Shown here piece after piece: positions 1 to 9,149 of a stretch of DNA of 17,949 bases. The notes below the pieces were generated by a model, which was not told where the DNA came from, made no database searches, and saw only the letters and a list, made by a program, of their open reading frames with translations. The stretch covers positions 1 to 17,949 of the forward strand of contig JAAMPI010001202.1 in NCBI GenBank assembly GCA_013054445.1, in the 5' to 3' direction. Made by a program: the position numbers and the translations under genes. Origin of the DNA: Cudoniella acicularis. Taxonomy: Eukaryota; Ascomycota; Leotiomycetes; Helotiales; Helotiaceae. Each line of letters opens with the position of its first letter. Within the stretch, counting starts at the first letter, position 1.

Positions 1-330
1 CTCCTGTCCTCTTCGACCCTCGTACAACCTAAGGCATTAAGGTAATAATAACCCCCCCCTCTCTTTCTTCTTTATTACCTTCTAGTAAAAGTACTTATAT
101 AACTAGAAAATACTAAATTCTCTCATTAAAAGCCTATGCTAAGTTCTATTTATATAAAGAGTTAAAGAATAATAAAGTAATAAATTATAATCAAACTAAT
201 TAAATTTAATTTAATTAGTTATTTAAATCAAATCAAGTGGGCCTTAGAAAGTGCTAATTAATCTCTAATCAAAAATATTTGATTTGATTAGTAATTAATT
301 ACTTTGATTATTTCTTTGACACACTGGTTC
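1..330. other. AT-rich gene-free edge with inverted repeats
   Basis: From about position 60 to 330 the sequence is strongly AT-rich (runs of TAATTAAAT-like words) and has no plausible reading frame, while the DNA from about 470 on has ordinary gene-like composition. An 11-bp perfect inverted repeat, AATCAAATCAA at 226-236 and TTGATTTGATT at 279-289, lies inside and could form a hairpin. This composition fits either an AT-rich block made by repeat-induced point mutation of an old transposon or simply an AT-rich intergenic spacer. No transposase remnant is recognisable, so the origin is inference. Confidence 0.45.
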
Positions 331-469
331 AACACAGTACGCAATGGGAAATGGCCATGTAGGGCTAACGGTCATACACCAACTGCCTTCAAATTTGCGA
401 AAAAAGAAAACAAATTCATTCTTGCAAGTTCTCTAGAATTCTTCTGTCATTGTATTTAACATCCCCTAG

Positions 470-1341
470 TTAGTAGTTAAGTTTCAAGGCCGGCAAACTA
501 GTAGAAACATCCTCTCCCCAAGCCGGTGCCCTCAAATCATCATCCTTCACCTGCTCCCCGGTAACAGGATGAGTATAATGGAACGGCACAACTCTCGTAT
601 CCGGCCATAACATGACCTGCTCAACAATCTCATCCGGCCCTGAAGGATCCGTCGGGAAAGTCGTCGTGCCAAAGGGATTCAACTCCCCAATCTCCTTGTT
701 GCTCCACCCCTTGTCAAACGCCGCATGCCAGAAGGGGAAGTATCTCAATTTCCAAATCTTCCAAACGCCGTCTTCCTTGATGTATTCATTTTCGTAGACG
801 CCACCTTCCCACCATTGAACCAACCCGCGAGGATGGGTCTCGGCAACAGATTTATGGGTTCCGGCACTCATAAGGGCGCGGAAACGTGCCTTGGCGGTCT
901 TTCCAGAGGGGTCAATATCGACAATGCCTTGCATTTGGTCGTGGTCGAGCAAGAAGCCATGCACTGGTCCATTGCGGCCTTTTACAAATGCATTGGCGAA
1001 GCGGTCAAGGTATAATCTTCCAACACCGGCTTTGCCTTTGTATCGACCTCCAACAAACTCAACGAATGTGTCGGGAGAGTTTGAGTACAGTTCATAGACC
1101 TAAAAAAGTTAGATAGTTGTTCAACTAGAATTGTAGATCGGACTCACTTCTTTGTACAAGCATTTATCGAGGTAGTAGCCATATTTGTATTGTAATTTGG
1201 TAATCTCCCCCTCATCTATAATATTGTTTCATTAGAGGATGTTCAGACAAAGGACCTCTGTGAAAACTAACCAGCAAGTCGGGAAACCTCTTTCTGCAAA
1301 CTCTCCACAACCTTCTTCAGTTCTGCTACCTCGTCACTCAT
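470..1341 (-). CDS. SnoaL-like domain protein, putative dehydratase/cyclase
   Basis: Spliced model of 255 aa from three exons (1341-1272, 1215-1148, 1099-470), with introns of 56 and 48 nt that have GT donors and AG acceptors and keep the frame. The start (MSDEVAELKK...) is chosen because it is the first ATG and opens a short heptad-like helix (residues about 3-22) that leads directly into the fold. Residues about 25-190 look like the SnoaL_4/NTF2-like alpha+beta barrel: KYGYYLDKCLYKEVYELYS, then a FVGGRYKGKAGV strand segment, HGFLLDHDQM, and a Trp-rich stretch (VQWWEGGVYENEY, WKIWKLRYFPFWH). The family includes polyketide cyclases, scytalone-dehydratase-like enzymes and proteins of unknown reaction; the substrate cannot be read here. 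The protein looks cytosolic, with no signal peptide. It is divergent from the aldehyde dehydrogenase gene and probably shares its promoter. The coding strand uses C-ending codons early in the last exon and G/T-ending codons near its end. Confidence 0.85.
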
Positions 1342-1551
1342 GATTCAAAGTTCTGAAATTGAAAACAGATAGCAATATCAAAAGTTGTAGCGATGAAAAT
1401 AATTGAAAAGCAGATTGAGTAATATGAAATGGAGACAGGAAATGTGAATCGCGGGGCAGGTATTGAGTTGATGATCTGCAATTTTATATTACATGGCAAT
1501 CATTTCAAATTCGGATATCTGGTAAGATGTCAAGGCCTCCTCAGAAGCCAA

Positions 1552-1586
1552 GCCGGGTTCGGCAGGATTGAACCGACTCTTGGTTC
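1552..1586. promoter_or_regulatory. Candidate zinc-cluster binding site (inverted repeats)
   Basis: GCCGGGTTCGGC (1552-1563) is a GCCG-N4-CGGC inverted repeat. It overlaps CGG (1560-1562)-N10-CCG (1573-1575), a layout like known Zn2Cys6 dimer sites. The word GGTTC occurs at 1556-1560, inverted as GAACC at 1570-1574, and again at 1582-1586. The octamer CCGGGTTC (1553-1560) recurs at 6901-6908 upstream of the dioxygenase gene, also followed by CGGC. Binding by the local transcription factor is inference. Confidence 0.35.
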
Positions 1587-1802
1587 TCGACACGGGATTG
1601 GCGTGAAACTTCGTAAGTCGGGATGCCTTTACCAGGGTGAATTTATCCGGTAGAAAATTCATGGATCTGTATGGACCATCTACAGAAAAGAACCCCTCTT
1701 CTGTGCCACTCAGGAACCCTGCCGCAGCGGCAGAACAAAGCCGATAATGCCGATTTGACAATCACGGTAACTGTCTGACAAGACTACAATTGGCTGTGCG
1801 GG

Positions 1803-1810
1803 CGATCGGG
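1803..1810 (+). promoter_or_regulatory. Repeated promoter octamer CGATCGGG, copy 1
   Basis: CGATCGGG lies 142 bp upstream of the dehydrogenase ATG. The same octamer occurs inverted at 6804-6811 and 7043-7050, both upstream of the dioxygenase gene. The longer word GCGATCGGGT is shared by copies 1 and 3. A regulatory role is inference from position and recurrence. Confidence 0.3.
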
Positions 1811-1951
1811 TGGGGTTGCGCATCCGAATGCAGCGAAATATCAACTGTTGCTACCAGTGTGCTGGCAATTTGTTGGATTCTAGAGAACCTGCCAAACGCC
1901 ATTTAAATCATACAGATTGGATAAACCCAGTAATCGACAGTAAATGCAAAG

Positions 1952-3558
1952 ATGGATCCAAAATCAATAGAAACCCGACTTTTCATCAACGGCGAGGTTG
2001 GAATTCCATCACTTGATTCATTGAGAAAGCACTGGCTGATCAAAAACAGTTTGTCGAGGCCTCTAATGGTGGGACATTTGAACTGACCAACCCGGCAACA
2101 CTCAAAGTCTTCACACAAGGTTTGCATTTCTCACCTGAAACTTTGACTTGAAAGAAAGTTCATTCCTGACGAAACCAGTCTCTGAGGCAACAGTAGAAGA
2201 TGTCGACAGGGCTGTGGAAGCTGCGAAGAAGGCACAGCCGGGGTGGGCCGCCTTGACAGTTGAGCAAAGGGGCGCATATTTCAAGAAGCTCGCAGCATTA
2301 GTACGAGAAAGAGACGATGACTTTGCAACGCTAGAAGCAATGTCCATGGGACACCCAAAGTCGCATTTCTTCCACGCAAGACAGTGCGCTGGTACAATTG
2401 ATCATTACTCTGAAGCGGGATATGATATTCAGGGGAATACTTCCCTCCACACCCCTGGTTTTGTCAACATGACGTTCAGACAACCTTACGGAGTGGCAGC
2501 CATCATCATTCCATGGAATGTGCCATTGATCATGCTGTCGAAGAAAGTCTTTCCTGCCTTGACAGTTGGAAATACGGTGGTGCTGAAAAGTAGTGAAAAG
2601 GCACCTCTGACAGTACGTTTTCCCTTGATGTTTCCAGATTTGCAAGCTGACGGTGATCCAGTCTTGTTTGTTTGCTTCTCTCGTCAAGGAGGTCGGGTTT
2701 CCACCCGGCGTTCTGAATATAATTTCGGGTTACGGAAACGTTTCTGGGGCCGCTCTTAGTTCCCACATGGATGTCCGAGTGCTGTCATTCACAGGTTCGA
2801 CGAGAACAGGACGATTAATCCAGCAAGCTGCTGCAAACTCAAATTTAAAAGAAGTCTCCCTTGAACTTGGAGGAAAATCGCCAGTCTGCATATTCGATGA
2901 CGCAGATCTCGAGCTTGCAGCGCAAGATACACAATTCTCTGTTCAGAGCAACAGTGGCCAGACTTGTATGGCAACCACTCGAGTATATGTGCAGGATACC
3001 ATCGCACAGAAGTTCATCGCGCTATTCAAGTCGAAATTTGAAAAAGTATCGATGGGTGATCCTTTGGCCAACGAAACCAACCACGGCCCACAGGCGGACA
3101 AAGTCCAGTTCGACAACGTTCTACGATACCTCGAAATTGGCAAAAAGGAGGCAACGTTAGCTCTTGGAGGGGACAAAGCAGAAAGAGACGGATATTACAT
3201 ACAGCCAACCATTTTTACCAACGTGCCAGAAAATTCCCAGATCATGAAAGAGGAAATATTTGGACCGGTGGTAAATATCAATGTATTCTCGACGGAGGAG
3301 GAAGTCTTGGCGAAGGCAAACAATACGGAATATGGCCTATACGCCTCGATATACACGAAGAATTTGGATCGCGCACTGAGATTTGCAAAGGGCATGGAAG
3401 CTGGCACAGTCGGCATCAATTGCACGAGTCCGACAACTGGAAAGGATGCGCCATTCGGAGGATTTAAAGGTTCAGGGAGTGGAAGGGAAGGGTGGCCGCT
3501 GTATTCGATGGATCACTTCCTGGAAACAAAATCGGTGGTTATAAAGCTTGGCCAATAG
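1952..3558 (+). CDS. NAD(P)-dependent aldehyde dehydrogenase
   Basis: Spliced model of 481 aa, the usual family length. Exons are 1952-1996, 2050-2119, 2179-2612 and 2662-3558; all three introns are GT-AG and frame-preserving. The enzyme oxidises an aldehyde to a carboxylic acid in the cytosol. Visible family landmarks are: LFINGEF near the N terminus; PWNVPL with the oxyanion Asn at about residue 152; FTGSTRTG of the cofactor site; LELGGKSP with general base Glu at about 251; NSGQTC with catalytic Cys at about 285; EEIFGPVV; and PFGGFKGSGSGRE near the C terminus. All catalytic residues are present, so it should be active. The start is set by the standard short lead before LFINGE. It shares a promoter with the SnoaL-like gene and is followed by the transcription factor on the same strand. 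In the local context it could oxidise the aldehyde made by the dioxygenase downstream (inference); the substrate is not readable. Confidence 0.95.
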
Positions 3559-4091
3559 AACAGCCAAAGAGGGGGTCCTGGTGGCGAATTGTGCCGGTTT
3601 GAAGTGTTTTTGATAGTCTGGTTGATGAGTTGAAATTCAAGATTCGAAGCTGGGAAGGTGGGGTCGTTGAAATTAGCTGCTTATTAATCAGTGAATCATC
3701 GACTTCAATCCAACCTCTCTCTTCTAAAACACCTCCATCTTCAACAGTAATCCCATTACCTCGGTTCTTTTATATCTTCAACTCTCTTCGGTCCTCGAAT
3801 CAACGCTAGAAACTCGTCATGAGGCCAATTGATACGTCTGGCCACGGGGAAATGCCCATAAGTGGCCATGTGGGGTTACTTTGATCGTGTGGGGAGGGGG
3901 TTTTTGCTGCAAGTCCCCATCTTCCCCGCGTTCTGCGGCAAGGGTGTTGGAGTTTCCGAAGGTGCGAGCTCCATACGCTTGAGTTGGAGCTGCCATCTGC
4001 TGGAAATGGAGCTGGCCTGCAGCGTCCTTCAACAACCTGTCTAAATCGACGGACGGAACAAATCGCAGACCGAAGACCACAAACGAACAAC
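3559..4091. promoter_or_regulatory. Dehydrogenase 3' end and transcription-factor promoter
   Basis: A 533-bp interval between two same-strand genes. The second half has pyrimidine-rich stretches (about 3710-3800) of the kind found near fungal transcription starts. A 7-bp perfect inverted repeat, TGGCCAC at 3839-3845 and GTGGCCA at 3862-3868, flanks 16 bp. The frame of the next gene is open upstream to an ATG at 3984, so the far end could be translated if that start is used. An antisense open frame here has no family resemblance. Confidence 0.5.
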
Positions 4092-6583
4092 ATGGCAGAG
4101 CTCGATGCAGAGCAAAATCGCCGTAAAGGCTCATCCGTAACTCGTCATAATAGTAGATCCAAAGAACCCCGAACTCCCACAAGCTGTGATCGATGTAAGA
4201 GTAGGAAGACAAAGGCAGGCTCATCCAAGGTTCAATTAGTGAAGTAAACTGACAGCTCTACAGTGTGTAGACCCGTTACCTGGTCCATGCAAATACTGTG
4301 CCCGCATAGGTGCTCCTTGCGGAGTAGCAACTCGAAGAAAGCAACGACCATTCTACCATGTCACCGAAGAAGAATATCGATGCAGCATGCGAATCCTCCA
4401 GCACTTCCTACCTTCCCAAGACCTGACACTGCAGACGCTGAGAAGGATTGCGAAGGATATTGATGACTGTGGCTCGGTGGAAGGTTCTCCTGTGCAGATC
4501 ATACCCCCAAGAGATACAGATGAAGGCGCTGCGGATAGCGGAGTCGAGGTCGAGGAAGTTAGCGATCTGCATGAACAATTGGGGTGCTTGATGGAGGATT
4601 CGTTGGGGGAATATCGTAAGGAACACAAACGAAGCACCTTGATATCGTTTACTCATGCAACCAGGCTATGTTGGCGCGCAATCCGAAATTGCCTTCAATG
4701 CTGCCGTATGTTCGATGAAGGGGCCTCCAAGTCCAGAAAAGATGATCGAGCCCTCCAAATTTGCCTTTCCTCCCAGAAGACCGCCAGCAATAACCCAGAT
4801 TGATACCCCGAATGCGGACAAAGCATACCTTCCGGTAAGTGGCCAAGATATTTTTACTCAATTGTCTTGTTCCGTGTGTTCCATATCCGCCACTTGTACT
4901 ACCATTTTAGATAAAGGTCTCGCAATTGACTAATACTCTTGATAATTTTCTAAACCATCGCTGACTCTGATCGTGTGATCTTTCAGCCTCGAGATTGTTG
5001 CAATCATTACGTCGCGAGATTTTTCGAAGAAGTACATTGTATATATTGGTTATACCCCGCAGAACAATTCTACGCACGCCTCGATGCTACCTATGCGGAT
5101 CATGCTGCCTCGTCCACCAGTTCCTGGCTCTGCTCACTCTACTCTATATTTGCTTTGGGAGCGGTATCTGCCCCAGCTTCGACTGACTTCTCATCAAATG
5201 GGAATGCCTCCTATCCCGGGAAAAGCGAGGATGTGAAGACATCAAATGATTACCTTGCACTTGCCAAATCTCTCGTTCCACAAGTTCATGACGAAGCTGA
5301 TATTGACAGCATTCGAGGGCTGGCAATTCTTGTAAGTTATTGCCGACCACTTGTCGTATTGAAATTTCTAATCACAAACATTAGAGCGTCGCTTTACAAA
5401 CCTTCGGATACAGAATAACTTCTTATCTTTACTTGGGGACAAGTATACGGATCGCATTCTCGTTTGGACTTCATCACGACAAAGCGCCTCTTTCGCAGAG
5501 TCTGATGATAAGACAGCAAAATCGCCGAATTTGGTGGACACTTTATCTTTTGGATCAAGCAATTGCTTCGAGGTGTGGCAGTCCTAATATGATTGACGAG
5601 AGATGTCTGGCAGTCCAAACCAGCCTGCCTTCTGAACAGGTATGTTCGATGAGGATTTCTATCAGTCGCCATCTTCGCGAATGCTAATCCAATGCTGCGC
5701 AGGTTTTGAATCCTGGAACGAACACACCCTTGGGCATACTTTCCGTCTCTACATCAATTTGCAGATTGAGGAAAGAGATGATTCAAAGCATTTATCCCCA
5801 GAAGTCTGGAGACAGTCGGAAAGTCTCTCTTGCAAAAATTAATAGTTTTCAATCTGCGCTGAAGACCTGGCTCGAAACGGTGCCATCCCATCTCGTCTGG
5901 GGCATCCCCGTTGCTCCATCACATAAACGAGCCATCGGTATTCTTCATCTCAAATACTGGGATGCAACAATGCTTCTTACTCAGCCGTTTCTTCTATATA
6001 TTGTGCTTCGAGGTCAAAATCTTAGTCCTCAAAAGAAGGAGTGGTTTGAGAAACTTGGTGACACCTGCATTGACGCCGCGAAGAATGCGTTGGCCATTTT
6101 GAAAACCATGTTGGCTGACAAGACAATATCGAGTCTGATAACTTTGGATGCTACTTGTGCCCTAAAAGTTGTCATGGTTTTCGTCCTTGCTTTCGTCAAA
6201 ACTAACTCTGAACAATGGAGACAAGAAATAAAGTCTTGTGTTACCTTATTGCAGGGAATGGAACAAGTGGGCTTTTGTAAGACGGCTACCGATGAACTTC
6301 CTCTCCGGCTTTCTGAATTAGGTCTTTGGTTCGAAGACGATGATCAGTTTCATAACTATCCTCAAACTGACCTCAACTTGTATGTCCCCTATTTCCCCGA
6401 GAGCTTGATTGCAAAGATTATACGTGCTAATCTCTTGGCAGTCAATTTTTGAATTCCATGGAGACTTTGCAGAATATTAACGCTGATTTTGGAAATCCAT
6501 TTTGGATAGGCATGGGGATGGACTTCGGTATGCCTCAGATGATAACAGATCCATTTCAGCTGGATTCATTTGTTTCTCCATAA
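4092..6583 (+). CDS. Zn2Cys6 fungal transcription factor
   Basis: Spliced model of 687 aa from seven exons: 4092-4214, 4264-4615, 4665-4834, 4987-5331, 5385-5639, 5703-6379 and 6442-6583. Five introns are GT-AG and the first is GC-AG. The N terminus is basic and leads into a complete zinc cluster (Cys32, 35, 42, 50, 53, 60; spacing 2-6-7-2-6), beginning CDRCKSRKTK and ending in a basic TRRKQR stretch. The middle homology (fungal-specific transcription factor) domain runs from about residue 215 to 430 and includes RFFEEVH, ALQTFGYRITSY and the signature RRIWWTLYLLDQ at about 377. The last intron is inferred from a clean GTATGT donor and a 142-nt exon that ends with an acidic/hydrophobic tail (QLDSFVSP), a typical activation-like end. 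ATG 4092 has a good context (A at -3, G at +4); an in-frame ATG at 3984 would add 36 residues. It is probably the pathway-specific nuclear regulator of its neighbours (inference from position). Confidence 0.92.
4215..4263 (+). other. GC-AG intron inside the zinc cluster
   Basis: The frame requires AAG at 4212-4214 to join TGT at 4264 so that the third cluster Cys follows its Lys with the canonical six-residue spacing. The donor is therefore GC (AAG|GCAGGC) and the acceptor CTCTACAG; a branch-like CTGAC lies about 10 nt upstream of the acceptor. A normal GT donor sits 15 nt downstream (AAG|GTTCAA at 4230). Using it keeps the frame but inserts AGSSK between the second and third Cys. Confidence 0.75.
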
Positions 6584-6803
6584 TCAGTAATTGGTAGTTT
6601 TTGGCGTTTTTCAACTCTTTTCCTGTGATCCGATGTTCAGGTCCTCAAAGCCAGGGGTGAATTTAAAGCTAATATGAGTATCAAACATTTTGGAAATACA
6701 ACCAAAAAGAAAGGTCTATGTCGCAAAACTCTCGAACTTCTTACTCCCAACCTCTCTCTCCACATATCAATCCTGGAGGCATAGTTTTCGTCGAACCCAA
6801 TCC

Positions 6804-6811
6804 CCCGATCG
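6804..6811 (-). promoter_or_regulatory. Repeated promoter octamer CGATCGGG, copy 2
   Basis: Read on the minus strand as CGATCGGG; it overlaps the perfect palindrome CCGATCGG. It lies about 410 bp upstream of the dioxygenase start. Function is inferred only from recurrence in the promoters of this locus. Confidence 0.3.
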
Positions 6812-7042
6812 GTGACCTTTTCCGATGTCCTCGGCGCCGAAACTCAAGGAGGGGTTCCTGAGATCTACGTCAAACTTTGGGAGGCGAGTCGCGTATGCTT
6901 CCGGGTTCTTCGGCTGGTTAATATTCGCCTATCTCGTCCGTGTAATATACCAATCCGGGTGATCAATTTCCAATCGGGGGGCCGGGTAGTATACAGCGAG
7001 TTTGATCAAAGTTCGGCAAACCTTTGAGATCGGCACCATGAA

Positions 7043-7050
7043 CCCGATCG
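7043..7050 (-). promoter_or_regulatory. Repeated promoter octamer CGATCGGG, copy 3
   Basis: Minus-strand copy within GCGATCGGGTT, the longest match to copy 1 at 1803. It lies about 170 bp upstream of the dioxygenase start. Function is inferred only from recurrence and position. Confidence 0.3.
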
Positions 7051-7222
7051 CTGACTTCCGAAATTCAACTCACCCCAGACTTTGACATTGTCAGGCGATT
7101 GGAACGGCGTTTTCGACTAGTCAAATTCGGCTTCCGGCTTGATTTGTACAATTGAGATTCGTCAAATATGCGCGAGCGTCCAAAGCGTTGATGAACTCTC
7201 CAAGTTCCATTCTTCCCACGTG

Positions 7223-8927
7223 ATGGCTCACATATTTTCCCTGGCCCAAGAGGTGGCCCCCAGTTACGTCGAAGGCCGCAAAACAAATTCGCAAGTCAAA
7301 TTCCCAGACACCGGATTCTTCAAGGGGTTCAACTTACCATCAAGATTTGAAGGAGATATTTTCGAGCTTGAGGTCACGGGCAATATTCCAGAAGATATCA
7401 ACGGAACTTTCTTTCGTGTACAACCAGATCACCATTTTCCACCCGTTTTTGAAGAAGACATTCATTTCAATGGCGATGGGAGCGTGTCTGCGTTTCGTTT
7501 CGAGAACGGTCATGTAGATTTCCGGCAGCGATATGTTGAAACTGATCGATATAAGCATGAGAAAGCGGCAAGGAGGAGTTTGTTTGGGAGATACCGCAAT
7601 CCTTATACCGATAATGAAATGGTGAGAGGTGTTATCCGGACAGCAGCAAATACCAATATTTTCTTCTGGAGAGGTGTTCTTCTTGCGACGAAAGAGGATG
7701 GACCACCGTTCGCTATGGATCCAGTGACGCTCGAGACGATTGGGCGATATGATTTTGAGGGCCAAGTGAAATCTCCGACTTTCACTGCGCATCCGAAGAT
7801 GGATCCTGTGACTGGGGAGATGGTGTGTTATGGGTATGAGGCTGGTGGGAATGGGTATGATGCGTCAAATGACATTGTGGTCTACACCATTGATCGCGAT
7901 GGCAAGAAAACCGAGGAAACTTGGTATAAGGGGCCCTTCTGTGGCATGATTCATGATTGTGGACTGAGCGAAAATTATCTTGTCCTTCCTTTGACGCCGC
8001 TGAAGGTCTCACTTGAACGTATCAAGAAGGGTGGGAATCACTTTGCTTGGGATCCTGAGGAGGACCAGTGGTATGGGATTGTTCCTAGAAGAGGGGGAAA
8101 ACCAGAAGATATTGTTTGGTTGAGGTCAAGCAATGGTAATAAATACCTCTTCCACTCAATTACCATTTTACTGACAAGAAGCAGCATTCCATGGCCACAT
8201 TGCAGGCTGCTACGAGAACGAGGACGGCCACATCGTATTCGACCTCACCGTCGCCGACGGGAATGTCTTCTTCTGGTTCCCACCTGACAGCGCCCCCTCC
8301 GAGACACTTGCAAAGCGCAACGCCGGAAAAATGACCTCTGACACCGTTCGCTGGATCTTCGATCCCAAACTGCCTACCAATTCTCGAGTCGAACCATCAA
8401 GACTATTCGGTATCAACGGAGAATTCTCACGCATCGATGACAGACTCGTCACCAAACCTTATGACCACTTCTGGCAAATCCAAATCGACCCCACACGCGA
8501 GTACGATTTCCAAAAATGCGGCTCCCCAGCCGGAGGACTCTTCAACGTCATCGGCCACTACACCTGGGATGCGGGCTCCAAAGACGAATATTTCGCCGGT
8601 CCAACAATGACGTTCCAAGAACCGGTGTTCGTTCCTAAAGCCGGATCTGAGAAAGAAGGCGAAGGTTACCTCATCACTCTCCTTAATCATTTGGATGTTT
8701 TGCGCAACGATATTTTGATTTTCGATGCGTTGGATCTGGTGAAGGGTCCGATTTGCGTGGTTCATCTACCGTTGAAGTTGAGGTTGGGTGTGCATGGGAA
8801 TTTTGTGGAGCAGAAGGATATTGAGGAGTGGAAGGAGAGGAGGAAGGAGGGTGGAGATGTGGGGCCTGTGGTTGCGGCGACGGAGCCGCTGCCTTGGCAG
8901 ACTGAGTTTAAAGTTAAGGGGGATTAG
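7223..8927 (+). CDS. Carotenoid oxygenase-family dioxygenase, likely stilbene-cleaving
   Basis: Spliced model of 551 aa from two exons (7223-8135 and 8185-8927), with a 49-nt GT-AG intron just before the third iron ligand. ATG 7223 is the first Met in the frame. The family is a seven-bladed propeller whose Fe(II) is held by four His and which splits an alkene double bond with O2 into two carbonyls. The ligands are visible as His190 (TAHPKMDP), His244 ([11 protein letters not shown]), His307 (AFHGHIAG) and His508 (VHGNF). [24 protein letters not shown] and [12 protein letters not shown] also match the family. Tyr104 (QRYVET) and Lys157 ([10 protein letters not shown]) sit where lignostilbene/resveratrol dioxygenases keep the Tyr and Lys that bind the phenolic hydroxyl; carotenoid cleavers generally lack this Lys. 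That points to a hydroxystilbene substrate, from recalled family knowledge and not from alignment. The protein is cytosolic, with no signal peptide. Its aldehyde product would suit the nearby dehydrogenase. The next gene converges on it 222 bp away. Confidence 0.93.
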
Positions 8928-9149
8928 GGTTCTGGTGTTTTTCTAGGGAATTCTTATTTATTTTTTGAAATGGGTATTTTCAATCATTCGATTGTTTACT
9001 GATCAGAAATGAAAAGGTAATCCGGACGTGAAAAGCGGATGATTGGTTTTCGTTTCCGCAACTCCGTTGAGAATTGTGGAATAGTCATATCTCATTTCAA
9101 TCATTTCCCTACTTTTTCAAACCCCGCGAGCTCAGAATTCCACCTTTAT

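Larger units (their letters stand above)
1342..1951. promoter_or_regulatory. Divergent promoter, SnoaL-like gene / aldehyde dehydrogenase
   Basis: This 610-bp gene-free interval separates the two divergent start codons and must hold both promoters. Its open frames have no family resemblance. It contains a CGG/CCG-rich symmetrical patch at 1552-1586 and the octamer CGATCGGG at 1803-1810, which recurs upstream of the dioxygenase gene; both are annotated separately. No clear TATA box was identified. Confidence 0.6.
6584..7222. promoter_or_regulatory. Transcription-factor 3' end and dioxygenase promoter
   Basis: A 639-bp gene-free interval. It holds two inverted copies of the octamer CGATCGGG (6804-6811 and 7043-7050), the first inside the palindrome CCGATCGG (6805-6812), and the word CCGGGTTCTTCGGC (6901-6914), which matches CCGGGTTCGGC in the divergent promoter at 1553-1563. 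The dioxygenase frame is open back to about 7139 but has no ATG before 7223. Confidence 0.5.

Noticed and set aside
1489..1761. 90-codon minus-strand open frame in the dehydrogenase/SnoaL promoter
   Set aside because: Composition and sequence look random; it overlaps the candidate binding-site patch.
2613..2661. Treating the dehydrogenase as two genes split at 2760
   Set aside because: A canonical GTACGT donor at 2613 and an AG acceptor at 2660-2661 join the two frames in phase and restore the standard KAPLT...LVKEVGFPPG segment.
3806..4224. Minus-strand open frames of 95 and 135 codons opposite the transcription-factor start
   Set aside because: No family resemblance; they overlap the first zinc-cluster exon and the promoter on the other strand.
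7340..7792. 150-codon minus-strand open frame inside the dioxygenase gene
   Set aside because: Lies wholly antisense to a well-supported coding exon and has no recognisable domain.
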